A DNA stretch of 64,000 bases from Anaerolineae bacterium. GTDB taxonomy: Bacteria > Chloroflexota > Anaerolineae > Anaerolineales > Anaerolineaceae. The notes beneath the pieces were generated by a model. It was not told the origin of the DNA and did no database searches. It saw only the letters and a list, made by a program, of their open reading frames with translations. A program made the translations under genes and the position numbers. Positions 16,850 to 24,996 of this stretch are shown one piece after another. The stretch is from the NCBI GenBank assembly GCA_013178095.1, contig JABLXK010000004.1, forward strand, positions 248,001-312,000, in the 5' to 3' direction. Within the stretch, counting starts at the first letter, position 1, and each line of letters starts with the position of its first letter.

Positions 16850-17797
16850 CTAGTCAACTTTAACCAATGCCAAACCCAAACGATGTTTTTTAGAATCGAT
16901 TTGTAAAACCTCGGCAGTCACGTATTGGCCTGTCTGGATCAGGCAATTCAAGTCACTAATCTTATCATTCATTTTGAACGTCGAGATATGAATCAAGCCC
17001 TCAACGCCCTCTTCCAGTTCGGCGAATGCCCCGTAGGGCAGAATTTTAGAGACTCGTGCATGTACGATATCTCCGGGTTTATATTTCCGTTCAATTACCA
17101 ACCAGGGATTGGGCTGCAAACGTTTCAAACTCAAAGCCACATGCATCGTTTTTTCATCAACCGAAAGGATTAAAACAGAGATAATCTGATTCATGTGTAC
17201 GTAATCTGATGGACAGCGCACCCTGCCCCAGGAGAGTTCCGAAATGTGGATCAATCCCTCAATCCCGCCCAGGTCTACGAAAATGCCGAATTTGGTGATA
17301 TTGGTAACCCTGCCATCCACCACTTCGTCGGCTCGCAGCTTAGCCAGCAGCTCCCTGCGCCTGCCGTTCTCGGTTTGCGCTGCTCTTTCGGATAGGACGA
17401 TTTTATTCAATGCCGGTGTGCATTCAACCACTTTGACAGTCGTGGTGTCTCCGATCCTGGTTTTCAGATATTCAATAATCTCCTCTTGTTTAAAAGGCTG
17501 CCCTTCCGGCATGAGGATATGCGAATTTGGGATGAACCCCTGAAAATTATCACCCCGCACCAACAATCCGCCCTTGTTGTACCCGAAGATCGCCACCTGA
17601 AGGATTTCGTCGTTCAGGTATACTTTCTGAAGAAATTCCCACGATTTTACTCGAGCGCTTGTGCCTTCCTGCCCGGTTGGGAAATTGGTTCGCCCCCCCG
17701 GTTGGACCGGTTCATCGGAAAGGATAAATTCCCACCATCCATTGTCAAACTGAGTTCCATCAGTTTGCCGGTTATTAATATTTTTCTTTTCCTGCAT
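16850..17797 (-). CDS. S1-domain RNA-binding protein (RpsA-like)
   Basis: About 315 residues with three S1 beta-barrels at roughly 60-130, 150-220 and 235-310. The second and third show the typical KFGIFVDLGGIEGLIHISEL and PYGAFAELEEGVEGLIHIS patterns. The first is diverged. The protein is shorter than E. coli S1 (six repeats) and resembles the three- or four-repeat S1-like proteins of Gram-positives and Chloroflexota. It probably binds mRNA or the ribosome. The ATG at 17797 has GGAGGG five bases upstream and is preferred over the GTG at 17803. Confidence 0.85.
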   Translation of the reverse strand: MQEKKNINNRQTDGTQFDNGWWEFILSDEPVQPGGRTNFPTGQEGTSARVKSWEFLQKVYLNDEILQVAIFGYNKGGLLVRGDNFQGFIPNSHILMPEGQPFKQEEIIEYLKTRIGDTTTVKVVECTPALNKIVLSERAAQTENGRRRELLAKLRADEVVDGRVTNITKFGIFVDLGGIEGLIHISELSWGRVRCPSDYVHMNQIISVLILSVDEKTMHVALSLKRLQPNPWLVIERKYKPGDIVHARVSKILPYGAFAELEEGVEGLIHISTFKMNDKISDLNCLIQTGQYVTAEVLQIDSKKHRLGLALVKVD

Positions 17798-17827
17798 TCC
17801 CACCCTCCCAAAACATTCCTGTTAGTT

Positions 17828-19738
17828 TTATGTTTTTATTAAATTGCTTTTCTCCATGTCGATGATTTCTTGAGAAACAGCATTAATCGCGATTCGTTGT
17901 TTACGATAAAGATCGGCTTCCGATAATGCCAGTTTTCTGGCGATGTCTTTCACTTTCCATCCTGATAAATACTTTAATTCCAATAGATTATACAAAATCC
18001 ATTCATTGGTGAATTGGCGCTCTCCTTCTGGCTTGAGATGCTGGATAGCAGTCCTCAAGATCTCCCGCAAAGCGTTCACCGAGTTTTCCCTGGCTTCGCC
18101 GGCTTTTTCCTCCACAATTTTTAATTGGAGCATCGGACTTTGCGACAATTTGGGCCCGCCCCACAGATGATCCAAAGCATCCTTGACCCATTGGTCAAAA
18201 TCGGTGGATTCGATCACCGGATTTTCACTCATGATTCCTTTTTGGTTGATGCGCGAAGTTGCCAGCAGATCCTGAATGATCGACACCTGTGGAGTCAACA
18301 ATTCCAGTGAGACGAAAAGGGCTTCCTGGATCTTACGGTCATGCAAAGCCAGCGCCGTGCGCGCAGCCAGTCGATTGATGTAGCGCATTTTTTGGTCATC
18401 GATCCGCTCCATTTCAAGGTCATCTACAATAATTGCTCCCAGGAATTCCGCGGGTTGATCTTCAGGAATATAGAGGATCGGTAACAAATGTACATCGCCG
18501 TCAATTTTCAAAAACCGGTCCGCTGCGGGCAAGTGTTTTTCGTCGATCTGATTCAGGATGGAATCTTTTTGCTGGATGTAATCTTTCTTTTGCGTTCCTG
18601 CTTGAATGTCAAAATTACTGCTATTATTGCCATTCTTGATCAACAGGCATGCGCCGGAAACCTGTAGCAGATCGCAAAAGGTTGCTAATATTAGGTCGAT
18701 GAATTGGCGTAAATCGTTGCTGGTTAACAGGCGGTCTTCCAAAGCGCGGATTTTTTCCAGTTCCTCCCGTTCATTACCCCGGAACATAAACCGTTCCCAC
18801 ACACGCGCAAAAAGGGTGATGGAATATTCAAAAAGGATGATCACTCCTGCCATCGCGATCACGTTAATGGCAGAAACATTGATTTCCAACTGCCTTCCCA
18901 GGCGCGAGATAATCGTGGTTACTCCCAGCGTGAGGCTGGCCGTCACCGGACCGCGCATGACCCAGCGGAATAAGCGGCTCTTGATTACACGATCCGCCCA
19001 TGGGAATCCAAAGAAAGAAACCGCGTAAGTCATCGAGATCAGGGTGATATACACCAGCGCATTGGACAGGATGGAAAGCGTCCAAAATATCAGGGTGGCC
19101 CTGGAAGCAAATCCCGAACCGTATAGCAGATATGGGAATGAACCAAATGCCGGCCCAATGGCGCTTAAGATCAGATAAAGCATTCTGCGTCGGCTGGTTT
19201 GAGTTACCGTGCGCTGATAAGCCCGAATATAGTTATACCAGGATAACACCATAGTGCTGGTGAAAAATATGGTGAACAAATCGATCAACACCGTGCGTTC
19301 GAGATATGGCGCCGGTGGCTGATTGACAATCACGTTTCCCACCAGATGGTTGCTTAAGAGCATCATACTGAAAACAACGCTCACCAGAAAGCAAATCACT
19401 GCCACAAGGCTGCGCCTGCCGCGGCTGGGTTTGCCGGTCATTGACAGCAAAGCATCTGAAAAATGGAAATATGCCGTCGGAAGGAAGATCAAACCCAACC
19501 AATGGATTTTTAAAATTAATCGCAGTGTTTCCGAGCTGGCTGCCACCGTTGCGAACGCATCCGCCCCGAAAATAACCACGATGCTCAACAACAGCAATGT
19601 AAACGTAAGGGTTACCCGGTCATGCTGCTTGAAAGTAACCGCATAGATGAAAAGCGAAAACGCGATGATTGCCACCCCTGCCGTTAAAACATCGCTGATT
19701 GCTTTTAATAATGTCTCGAATTCGGCAATAAATCCCAT
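17828..19738 (-). CDS. 7TM-GAF membrane protein with a C-terminal helix-turn-helix-like region
   Basis: A 636-residue protein I do not recognise as a named family. Residues about 10-335 hold roughly eight to nine hydrophobic helices, resembling the 7TM sensor region of some histidine kinases plus extra segments. A linker with ERFMFRGNEREELEKI leads into a GAF-like domain (about 350-470). The C-terminal 100 residues include a helix pair, KVKDIARKLALSEADLYRKQ, that looks like a DNA-binding HTH. No DHp or HATPase region is present. This suggests a membrane-bound one-component regulator, but that is inference. Its stop is about 30 bases before the S1 gene. Confidence 0.6.
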   Translation of the reverse strand: MGFIAEFETLLKAISDVLTAGVAIIAFSLFIYAVTFKQHDRVTLTFTLLLLSIVVIFGADAFATVAASSETLRLILKIHWLGLIFLPTAYFHFSDALLSMTGKPSRGRRSLVAVICFLVSVVFSMMLLSNHLVGNVIVNQPPAPYLERTVLIDLFTIFFTSTMVLSWYNYIRAYQRTVTQTSRRRMLYLILSAIGPAFGSFPYLLYGSGFASRATLIFWTLSILSNALVYITLISMTYAVSFFGFPWADRVIKSRLFRWVMRGPVTASLTLGVTTIISRLGRQLEINVSAINVIAMAGVIILFEYSITLFARVWERFMFRGNEREELEKIRALEDRLLTSNDLRQFIDLILATFCDLLQVSGACLLIKNGNNSSNFDIQAGTQKKDYIQQKDSILNQIDEKHLPAADRFLKIDGDVHLLPILYIPEDQPAEFLGAIIVDDLEMERIDDQKMRYINRLAARTALALHDRKIQEALFVSLELLTPQVSIIQDLLATSRINQKGIMSENPVIESTDFDQWVKDALDHLWGGPKLSQSPMLQLKIVEEKAGEARENSVNALREILRTAIQHLKPEGERQFTNEWILYNLLELKYLSGWKVKDIARKLALSEADLYRKQRIAINAVSQEIIDMEKSNLIKT

Positions 19739-19747
19739 TTTCCCGAC

Positions 19748-20287
19748 TTACTTGATAAAACGTGAAAAAAATAATGCAATATCGCTATTATTAAAGTAAT
19801 TATCGTTAAATCCAGCATAATCGAACCCGCATTTTTTTGCAATACAGATCGCCGGATAATTCTTGGAAGACATTTCCATGGTGATGCGGACAAAACGACG
19901 GTCAGCGCCCCAATCAATGACAGCCTGGAGCAGCGAAGAACCCACACCCTTGCGCCGCCAGGGCTCATCCACCACCAGGTCTTTGATCCAGATCAATTCC
20001 GGCAGGAAGCTGGCCATCAGAGCAATGTAACCCACCGGGATATTATTAATCGAAGCCACGAACACATTGGAATAGTGTTTCCAGCGCTCGATCAGCATAT
20101 CCGGCGATTTCGGGTAAGGCAGCCGCATTTCTCGCGGAAGGTTGTTTTCAATGAATGAGGTCACAATGCGGCCTTCGTCCACACTCTGCATCATCTGCCA
20201 CACGCGTTCAGTCTTAACGGTGTGGTCAAATTTTGCCAGCAATTCGATATCCGGCGTCACCGCCTGACGTACCAATATTTCTGCCAT
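19748..20287 (-). CDS. GNAT-family N-acetyltransferase
   Basis: A 179-residue protein with a GNAT acetyl-CoA fold. The pyrophosphate-binding motif A is LVVDEPWRRKGVGSSLLQAV near 115-134, and motif B follows with KNYPAICIAKKCGFDYAGF. The substrate is unknown. It is preceded by a membrane protein gene that stops 4 bases upstream and followed by the 7TM-GAF gene 9 bases downstream, so it is likely part of one transcript. Confidence 0.8.
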   Translation of the reverse strand: MAEILVRQAVTPDIELLAKFDHTVKTERVWQMMQSVDEGRIVTSFIENNLPREMRLPYPKSPDMLIERWKHYSNVFVASINNIPVGYIALMASFLPELIWIKDLVVDEPWRRKGVGSSLLQAVIDWGADRRFVRITMEMSSKNYPAICIAKKCGFDYAGFNDNYFNNSDIALFFSRFIK

Positions 20288-20291
20288 ATGT

Positions 20292-20972
20292 TTATTGAGG
20301 TATCACCTTTACACTGATAACGCATGGTTGCAGCAGGTTGTTTTGGTTATCTGAAACCACCAGCCGCAGCGAGTAATTTCCCGGCTCCAATTGCTCGGTG
20401 TTCCAACGGCCGCCAAAAGCCTCCTCCACAATCGGGCGATTGCCTGCCGAGATCGGCGTCCACAAATCGTCCCCCTGCATTTGATATTCATACTTGTAGA
20501 ATCCCAGGTTGGGAGTGTTCACCGTACCTTTCAGCTCAACCGAACCGCTCACTTCGTCACCCGATTTGGGCTGCACCCATTCCAGTTGGCCTGGAACACA
20601 TCCGGTCAGGGCAATGGCAGTCTGCGTCTGGAAGAAAGTCTCCGGCGTTTGCGTGATGGCAGCCTGATCCAGGGGTTGTTGGGTGGCCAGCGGATCGATG
20701 GTCGGGGTTGCTATCCTGGAAATGCCGGGGAATTTTACCGACGCCACTGACACCAGAATGAAATTTGCTAAACCCAGAAGTGCTATCAAAACCACTACAG
20801 TGATGGATGATCGCAGGCTTTTCTGGGCTACTTCGCGCTCCAGGCCGAATTGCGCTTTTCCCAGTGCGCTTAACGCATCGAATAACCGCTTCAGGTAAAT
20901 CAAAATCACCGTACCCAAGACGATATAAATCCCCACTTCGTAATTCGCAAGGAATCTGAATAGCTCTTCCAT
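20292..20972 (-). CDS. two-helix membrane protein with an extracytoplasmic Ig-like domain
   Basis: A 226-residue protein of unknown function. Two membrane helices lie at about 13-30 and 55-78, joined by a basic cytoplasmic loop with FGLEREVAQKSLR. A low-complexity Thr/Gln/Pro linker (about 85-115) leads to a C-terminal beta-rich domain. Segments PKSGDEVSGSVELKGTV and LEPGNYSLRLVVSDNQNNL suggest an Ig-like or fibronectin-like fold outside the membrane. Two cysteines in that domain could pair. No enzyme motif is seen. Confidence 0.6.
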   Translation of the reverse strand: MEELFRFLANYEVGIYIVLGTVILIYLKRLFDALSALGKAQFGLEREVAQKSLRSSITVVVLIALLGLANFILVSVASVKFPGISRIATPTIDPLATQQPLDQAAITQTPETFFQTQTAIALTGCVPGQLEWVQPKSGDEVSGSVELKGTVNTPNLGFYKYEYQMQGDDLWTPISAGNRPIVEEAFGGRWNTEQLEPGNYSLRLVVSDNQNNLLQPCVISVKVIPQ

Positions 20973-21013
20973 TATTTACTTGTTAATACAATCTTCCCAA
21001 TATACTCTTAAAG

Positions 21014-21853
21014 TCAAGAGATCCTACGGAGCACTCCCCGCACAATCGCGTCCAACTTGGGAACTAACACCTTGCCTGCTTCCAGCACCTCTTCATGGGT
21101 GGTCACATTGGAACCGTCCAGGTTGGCCTTGTTGCTGATACCGGAAATACCCAGTACCTTGATGCCGCCATGGTGAGCTACGATCACTTCAGGGACGGTC
21201 GACATCCCCACCGCATCCGCGCCGATGGTGCGCAGGAATCGCAAGTCAGCGGGCGTTTCAAATGAAGGCCCTGAAAGACAAATATAAACACCCTCCCGCG
21301 CTTGAATACCTTTCTCCGCGGCAGCTTCCTTCGCCAATTTCAATAATGCGGGATTATAAGCCTGGCTCATGTCCGGGAAGCGTTCACCCAATTCATCGAT
21401 ATTCGGACCGCGCAGCGGATTCAAACCGCACATCCCTACCAGCGACAGGTGATCCTTGATCAGCATGAGATCTCCCGGCTGGTAATCCGGGTTCACAGCT
21501 CCGGCGGCATTGGTTACGATCAAATATTTAATACCCAGGCGGATCATCACCCTGATTGGAAAACCGACCACATGCATCGGATATCCTTCGTAATAATGAG
21601 CCCTGCCCTGCATGATCAGCACGGATTTGGATTCCAGTTCGCCGATCACCAGGCGTCCTTTATGACCCATGATCGTGGAACGCGGCCATTCCGGGATTTC
21701 GCGGTAATCAATGTAATCCGCGGGTTGAATGGAATCCGCCAAATCCCCTAATCCAGAACCCAGGATCAAACCAACCTCAGGTTTCCGGGAGGTTTTACTG
21801 CGAATGACGTCCACAGCCCGGTCGATCATTTCAAGCGTAATAAAATCGGACAT
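21014..21853 (-). CDS. punA: purine nucleoside phosphorylase (PunA type)
   Basis: Phosphorolysis of inosine and guanosine to base plus ribose-1-phosphate. Motifs are ILGSGLGDLAD near the start, GRAHYYEGYP, TNAAGAVNPDYQPGDLM, and the base-recognition region GMSTVPEVIVAHH with the later GISGISNKAN, whose asparagine marks 6-oxopurine specificity. Length (279) is that of trimeric PNPs. A good SD (AAGGAG) precedes the ATG and a TATAAT lies at 21892-21897. It complements mtnP (7835) and the pyrimidine phosphorylase (28467). Confidence 0.92.
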   Translation of the reverse strand: MSDFITLEMIDRAVDVIRSKTSRKPEVGLILGSGLGDLADSIQPADYIDYREIPEWPRSTIMGHKGRLVIGELESKSVLIMQGRAHYYEGYPMHVVGFPIRVMIRLGIKYLIVTNAAGAVNPDYQPGDLMLIKDHLSLVGMCGLNPLRGPNIDELGERFPDMSQAYNPALLKLAKEAAAEKGIQAREGVYICLSGPSFETPADLRFLRTIGADAVGMSTVPEVIVAHHGGIKVLGISGISNKANLDGSNVTTHEEVLEAGKVLVPKLDAIVRGVLRRIS

Positions 21854-21891
21854 GTGCTCTCCTTAGCAACCCAACCAATATAATTGTTTTG

Positions 21892-21900
21892 ATTATAACA
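21892..21900 (-). promoter_or_regulatory. extended -10 promoter of the purine phosphorylase gene
   Basis: Minus strand TGTTATAAT, an extended -10 with hexamer at 21892-21897. No convincing -35 box is seen. The SD AAGGAG and ATG follow about 40 bases downstream. Confidence 0.4.
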
Positions 21901-21933
21901 AAACCGAACCCACGTGCAGGTTTTTATTCCACG

Positions 21934-22980
21934 TTAAACGAACGCAGCGATCGTTTCAACCGTCTTTTCCACATCCGCGTCATTGATCCAGTAATGCGTG
22001 ACAAAGCGGAATTCATCCACCCCCGACATGCCTACCAGGATACCGGATTGTCTCAAATGATCTTTAATCGCGGCGCAATCCTTTCCCGCTTCCGGTTTGA
22101 CGCGCAGGAAAACCATATTGGTTTGCGCCCCGCCTTTTACAACCTCCAAACCCTTTATCCCTGCCAACCCCTCTTCCAGTTTTTTCGCTCGCCGGTGATC
22201 CTCGGTTAATCGGTCAACCATTTTCTCCAGCGCAACAATCCCCGCCGCGGCGATCACGCCTGCCTGGCGCATTCCCCCACCCAATTGTTTGCGTATCTTG
22301 CGCGCCCTGGCAATGAAATCCCGGCTGCCGCACAACATCGAGCCCACTGGAGCGCACAACCCCTTAGAAAGGCAGAACATGACCGAATCGACCGGTTCGC
22401 AAATATCCCGGGCCGCTACGTTCAGTGCTTTGGCGGCGTTGAATACCCGCGCCCCGTCTAAATGCAAATCCATGTGCAGGCTGTGGGCAATTGTTCCCGC
22501 AGACTTCATATAATCCACCGGCAGCGGAATTCCCCCGCATTGATTTTGGGTATTTTCAAGGATCAATAATCGCGACGGCGGATGGTGAATGTCCTCCTCT
22601 CTGAAAGCCGCCTGGATATCTTCAATAGAGAGAGTACCATCAGCCTGGTTCGGAATCAAGTGGGGGAAAACCCCTCCCAGGGCTGAAATGCCGCCGACTT
22701 CGTGTAAAAAAGTGTGGCCGTAGGTTCCCATTACAGCCTCGTCGCCGCGTCCGCAATGGGTCAATACGGCGATCAAATTACCCATCGTACCCGAAGCGAC
22801 AAATAAGGCAGCTTCCTTCCCTACCATCTCAGCCGCCCGTTGTTCCAACGCGATCACGGTCGGATCTTCGCCATAAACGTCATCCCCCACCGGTGCTGCC
22901 GCCATAGCCGCGCGCATCTCGGCGGTTGGCTGGGTTACCGTGTCCGAACGCAAATCAATGATTCCATTTTCAAACGCCAT
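21934..22980 (-). CDS. ltaE: low-specificity L-threonine aldolase
   Basis: PLP enzyme splitting L-threonine and allo-threonine to glycine and acetaldehyde. It opens with the family start [16 protein letters not shown]. The catalytic lysine lies in [13 protein letters not shown], and [10 protein letters not shown] supplies the cofactor aspartate. A conserved [12 protein letters not shown] follows. The ATG at 22980 has GGAG six bases upstream and is preferred to the ATG at 22992, which overlaps the end of the rluD-like gene. Translational coupling with that gene is likely. Confidence 0.9.
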   Translation of the reverse strand: MAFENGIIDLRSDTVTQPTAEMRAAMAAAPVGDDVYGEDPTVIALEQRAAEMVGKEAALFVASGTMGNLIAVLTHCGRGDEAVMGTYGHTFLHEVGGISALGGVFPHLIPNQADGTLSIEDIQAAFREEDIHHPPSRLLILENTQNQCGGIPLPVDYMKSAGTIAHSLHMDLHLDGARVFNAAKALNVAARDICEPVDSVMFCLSKGLCAPVGSMLCGSRDFIARARKIRKQLGGGMRQAGVIAAAGIVALEKMVDRLTEDHRRAKKLEEGLAGIKGLEVVKGGAQTNMVFLRVKPEAGKDCAAIKDHLRQSGILVGMSGVDEFRFVTHYWINDADVEKTVETIAAFV

Positions 22981-22991
22981 ATCTTGCTCCA

Positions 22992-23945
22992 TTAAGAAAA
23001 AAGTGAATTTAGTACTGAAATCAGTTCCTCCGGCAATTCCGCCTGGAAGGTGCGCGGTTTGCGCTCATTCAACAGACAGATGCTGATCTGATGGGCATGT
23101 AAAAAATGCCTTTCCAGGGGAATGGAAGGATTGCGGTAACCGTAGACCTTGTCCCCTGCAATTGGGCAGCCAATCGAAGCCATATGCACTCTGATCTGGT
23201 GGGTGCGGCCGGTTAAAGGATGCACTTCCAGATACGTGTGAAATTTATATGCTTTCAAGGTGTGGTACTCCGTCTCGGCATAACGGCCCTCCCCCTCCGG
23301 AGCAATGGCCATTTTTTTGCGGTCAAAACGGTCGCGCATGATCGGCGCGATGATGCGTCCGCTGGGTGTCTTCGGATGTCCGTCCACCAAAGCCAGGTAT
23401 TTCTTCTCCACCCTGCGTTCCTTGAATTGCTTCTGCAGCCATTTATGCGCCGGTTCGTTTTTGGCAATCAGGATCAACCCGGAGGTATCTTTATCCAGGC
23501 GATGCACGATCCCCGGCCGCATTTTGCCGCCGATCCCGGACATGAAAGGCGCGTGGGCCAAGGCGGCATGCACCAGCGTGCCCTGATCGTGGCCGGCTGA
23601 TGGATGAACGACCATTCCGGCCGGTTTATTGACCATGACGACATTTTCGTCCTCATAAATAATAGCCAAATCGATATCTTCAGGAATCAGCTTAAGCGGT
23701 TCAGGAGGCGGTAGCTCCACCCAAATCCGGTCTCCGTTTTCCAGCATCGTTCCGCTCTTCCGCGGCATCTCATCATTCACCAGCACACACCCATTTTTTA
23801 CCAGCCGCTGGATTTGGCTGCGCGAAACTTCCGGCATGTGCTGCGTCAAAAAAATATCCAACCGCTGCGGTTGGTTATCGGTAAAGCAATAATCGCGTTT
23901 TAAACTTTCCACTTTTCCTGGTTCAACCGGATTGATCACCGGCAT
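22992..23945 (-). CDS. RluD-family 23S rRNA pseudouridine synthase
   Basis: 317 residues: an N-terminal S4 domain (about 27-75, [20 protein letters not shown]) and a RluA-type catalytic domain with HRLDKDTSG, where D151 is the catalytic aspartate. [13 protein letters not shown] is also present. Members modify U1911/1915/1917 in helix 69, but related paralogues act elsewhere, so the exact site is open. The proposed ATG lies 23 bases inside lspA; a GTG at 23912 with AGGA before it is possible. Confidence 0.88.
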   Translation of the reverse strand: MPVINPVEPGKVESLKRDYCFTDNQPQRLDIFLTQHMPEVSRSQIQRLVKNGCVLVNDEMPRKSGTMLENGDRIWVELPPPEPLKLIPEDIDLAIIYEDENVVMVNKPAGMVVHPSAGHDQGTLVHAALAHAPFMSGIGGKMRPGIVHRLDKDTSGLILIAKNEPAHKWLQKQFKERRVEKKYLALVDGHPKTPSGRIIAPIMRDRFDRKKMAIAPEGEGRYAETEYHTLKAYKFHTYLEVHPLTGRTHQIRVHMASIGCPIAGDKVYGYRNPSIPLERHFLHAHQISICLLNERKPRTFQAELPEELISVLNSLFS

Positions 23946-24447
23946 GTTTGTTCTCAGCCAGCGCTTGCTGTGCTTTATCGTGCTTTTCCTGGTACCACAA
24001 TCCGAGGATCATGATGCCTACTCCTATGGTAACCGATGCATCCGCGATATTGAACACTGCAAAATTTCCGATGGAAATAAAATCAGTTACGTGCCCCAGG
24101 GTGAAGCGATCAATCAGGTTTCCAACCGCTCCGCCGAATTGCATGCTCAATGCTATCTTCAGGAACCAATCTCCTTCCGATAAGCGCGGGAAAAAGATCA
24201 GGATCAAAACCGCAATGATGCTATTCAATACTTTGAAAATCATGCCATGATCCTGGAACATACCAAATGCGACGCCTGTGTTGTACCAATGAACGACGCG
24301 CGCATAGGGTGAAAGCCAGGCCCAGGGTATCCAAATTTCTCCCATGGCAAGGTTTTCGCGCACCAGCGCCTTGGTCCATTGATCCAGAGCGATGATAATC
24401 GAGGCAATCAATAACAATATCAGGTAACTGTGGAGTTTTTTCTTCAA
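23923..24447 (-). CDS. lspA: LspA, lipoprotein signal peptidase
   Basis: A 174-residue inner-membrane aspartyl protease that cleaves the signal peptide of lipidated prolipoproteins. Four membrane helices are visible. The catalytic aspartates are D113 in GNLIDR and D136 in FNIADASV. The start is TTG with GAGG eight bases upstream. The pairing lspA-rluD is widespread in bacteria. The C-terminal tail is charged and slightly longer than usual. Confidence 0.94.
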   Translation of the reverse strand: MKKKLHSYLILLLIASIIIALDQWTKALVRENLAMGEIWIPWAWLSPYARVVHWYNTGVAFGMFQDHGMIFKVLNSIIAVLILIFFPRLSEGDWFLKIALSMQFGGAVGNLIDRFTLGHVTDFISIGNFAVFNIADASVTIGVGIMILGLWYQEKHDKAQQALAENKHAGDQSG

Positions 24448-24483
24448 CGTGAATTCCTCATTTCCTGTAGGATTTTAACCGAT

Positions 24484-24948
24484 TTAACCGGAATGCAGGA
24501 TTTCCCGCGCGTAAGATAATCCACTTTTTTGAAGGCAAGCAAAAATTGTATCCAGGTCGGTGGTGTCCGCAGGAAATCGTACCAGGTGAGCCGGGCAGCG
24601 GTTGCGGCAATCGCTGGCTCCGAATCCGGCCGCCGGGAAGCTTGCTCCCGGCAAGTCCGCCAGCGCGTGCACACTTTCACATTCCCGGTTGAGTGCATCC
24701 ACCTGCCACCATACTTCGCGGATATCGAGGTAATCCTTTAAATAATCGAAATGCCAGAATCGAACAGTTTGCGGATTAAGGTGGCGTTGAACACGTGCTT
24801 GTAATCCGCCCGGTCCATGCGCGGCTCCACAGTAAAAATAAATTCCGGCTGGCAGGATCCGCTTTTCAAAGGATTTTATAGATAAGGTTTGTTCCTGCCA
24901 CAGAGTTCCAACGATGAGATAATTACCGGATTGGTTGGGAATTTTCAT
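24484..24948 (-). CDS. DUF123 (GIY-YIG-like) protein
   Basis: A 154-residue protein of the DUF123 family, a GIY-YIG-related fold sometimes fused to endonuclease III. The N-terminal segment GNYLIVG and the GIYFYCGAAHGPGGLQARVQ core (near 35-54) are diagnostic; WHFDYL and a cysteine-rich SDCRNRCPAHLVRF follow. Function is unproven. It has no SD, and its ATG lies only a few bases after the T-run of the ileS terminator. It is therefore expressed only by readthrough or from an unseen promoter. Confidence 0.75.
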   Translation of the reverse strand: MKIPNQSGNYLIVGTLWQEQTLSIKSFEKRILPAGIYFYCGAAHGPGGLQARVQRHLNPQTVRFWHFDYLKDYLDIREVWWQVDALNRECESVHALADLPGASFPAAGFGASDCRNRCPAHLVRFPADTTDLDTIFACLQKSGLSYAREILHSG

Positions 24949-24950
24949 AT

Positions 24951-24989
24951 AAAAAAGGCGGGGTGAATTCTTGTGAAATTCATCCCGCC
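24951..24989 (-). terminator. terminator after ileS
   Basis: Minus strand GGCGGGATGAATTTC / GAATTCACCCCGCC, a stem of about 14 pairs with a few mismatches, followed by TTTTTT (24951-24956). It lies right before the ATG of the DUF123 gene. Confidence 0.85.
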
Positions 24990-24996
24990 GGTCTCT

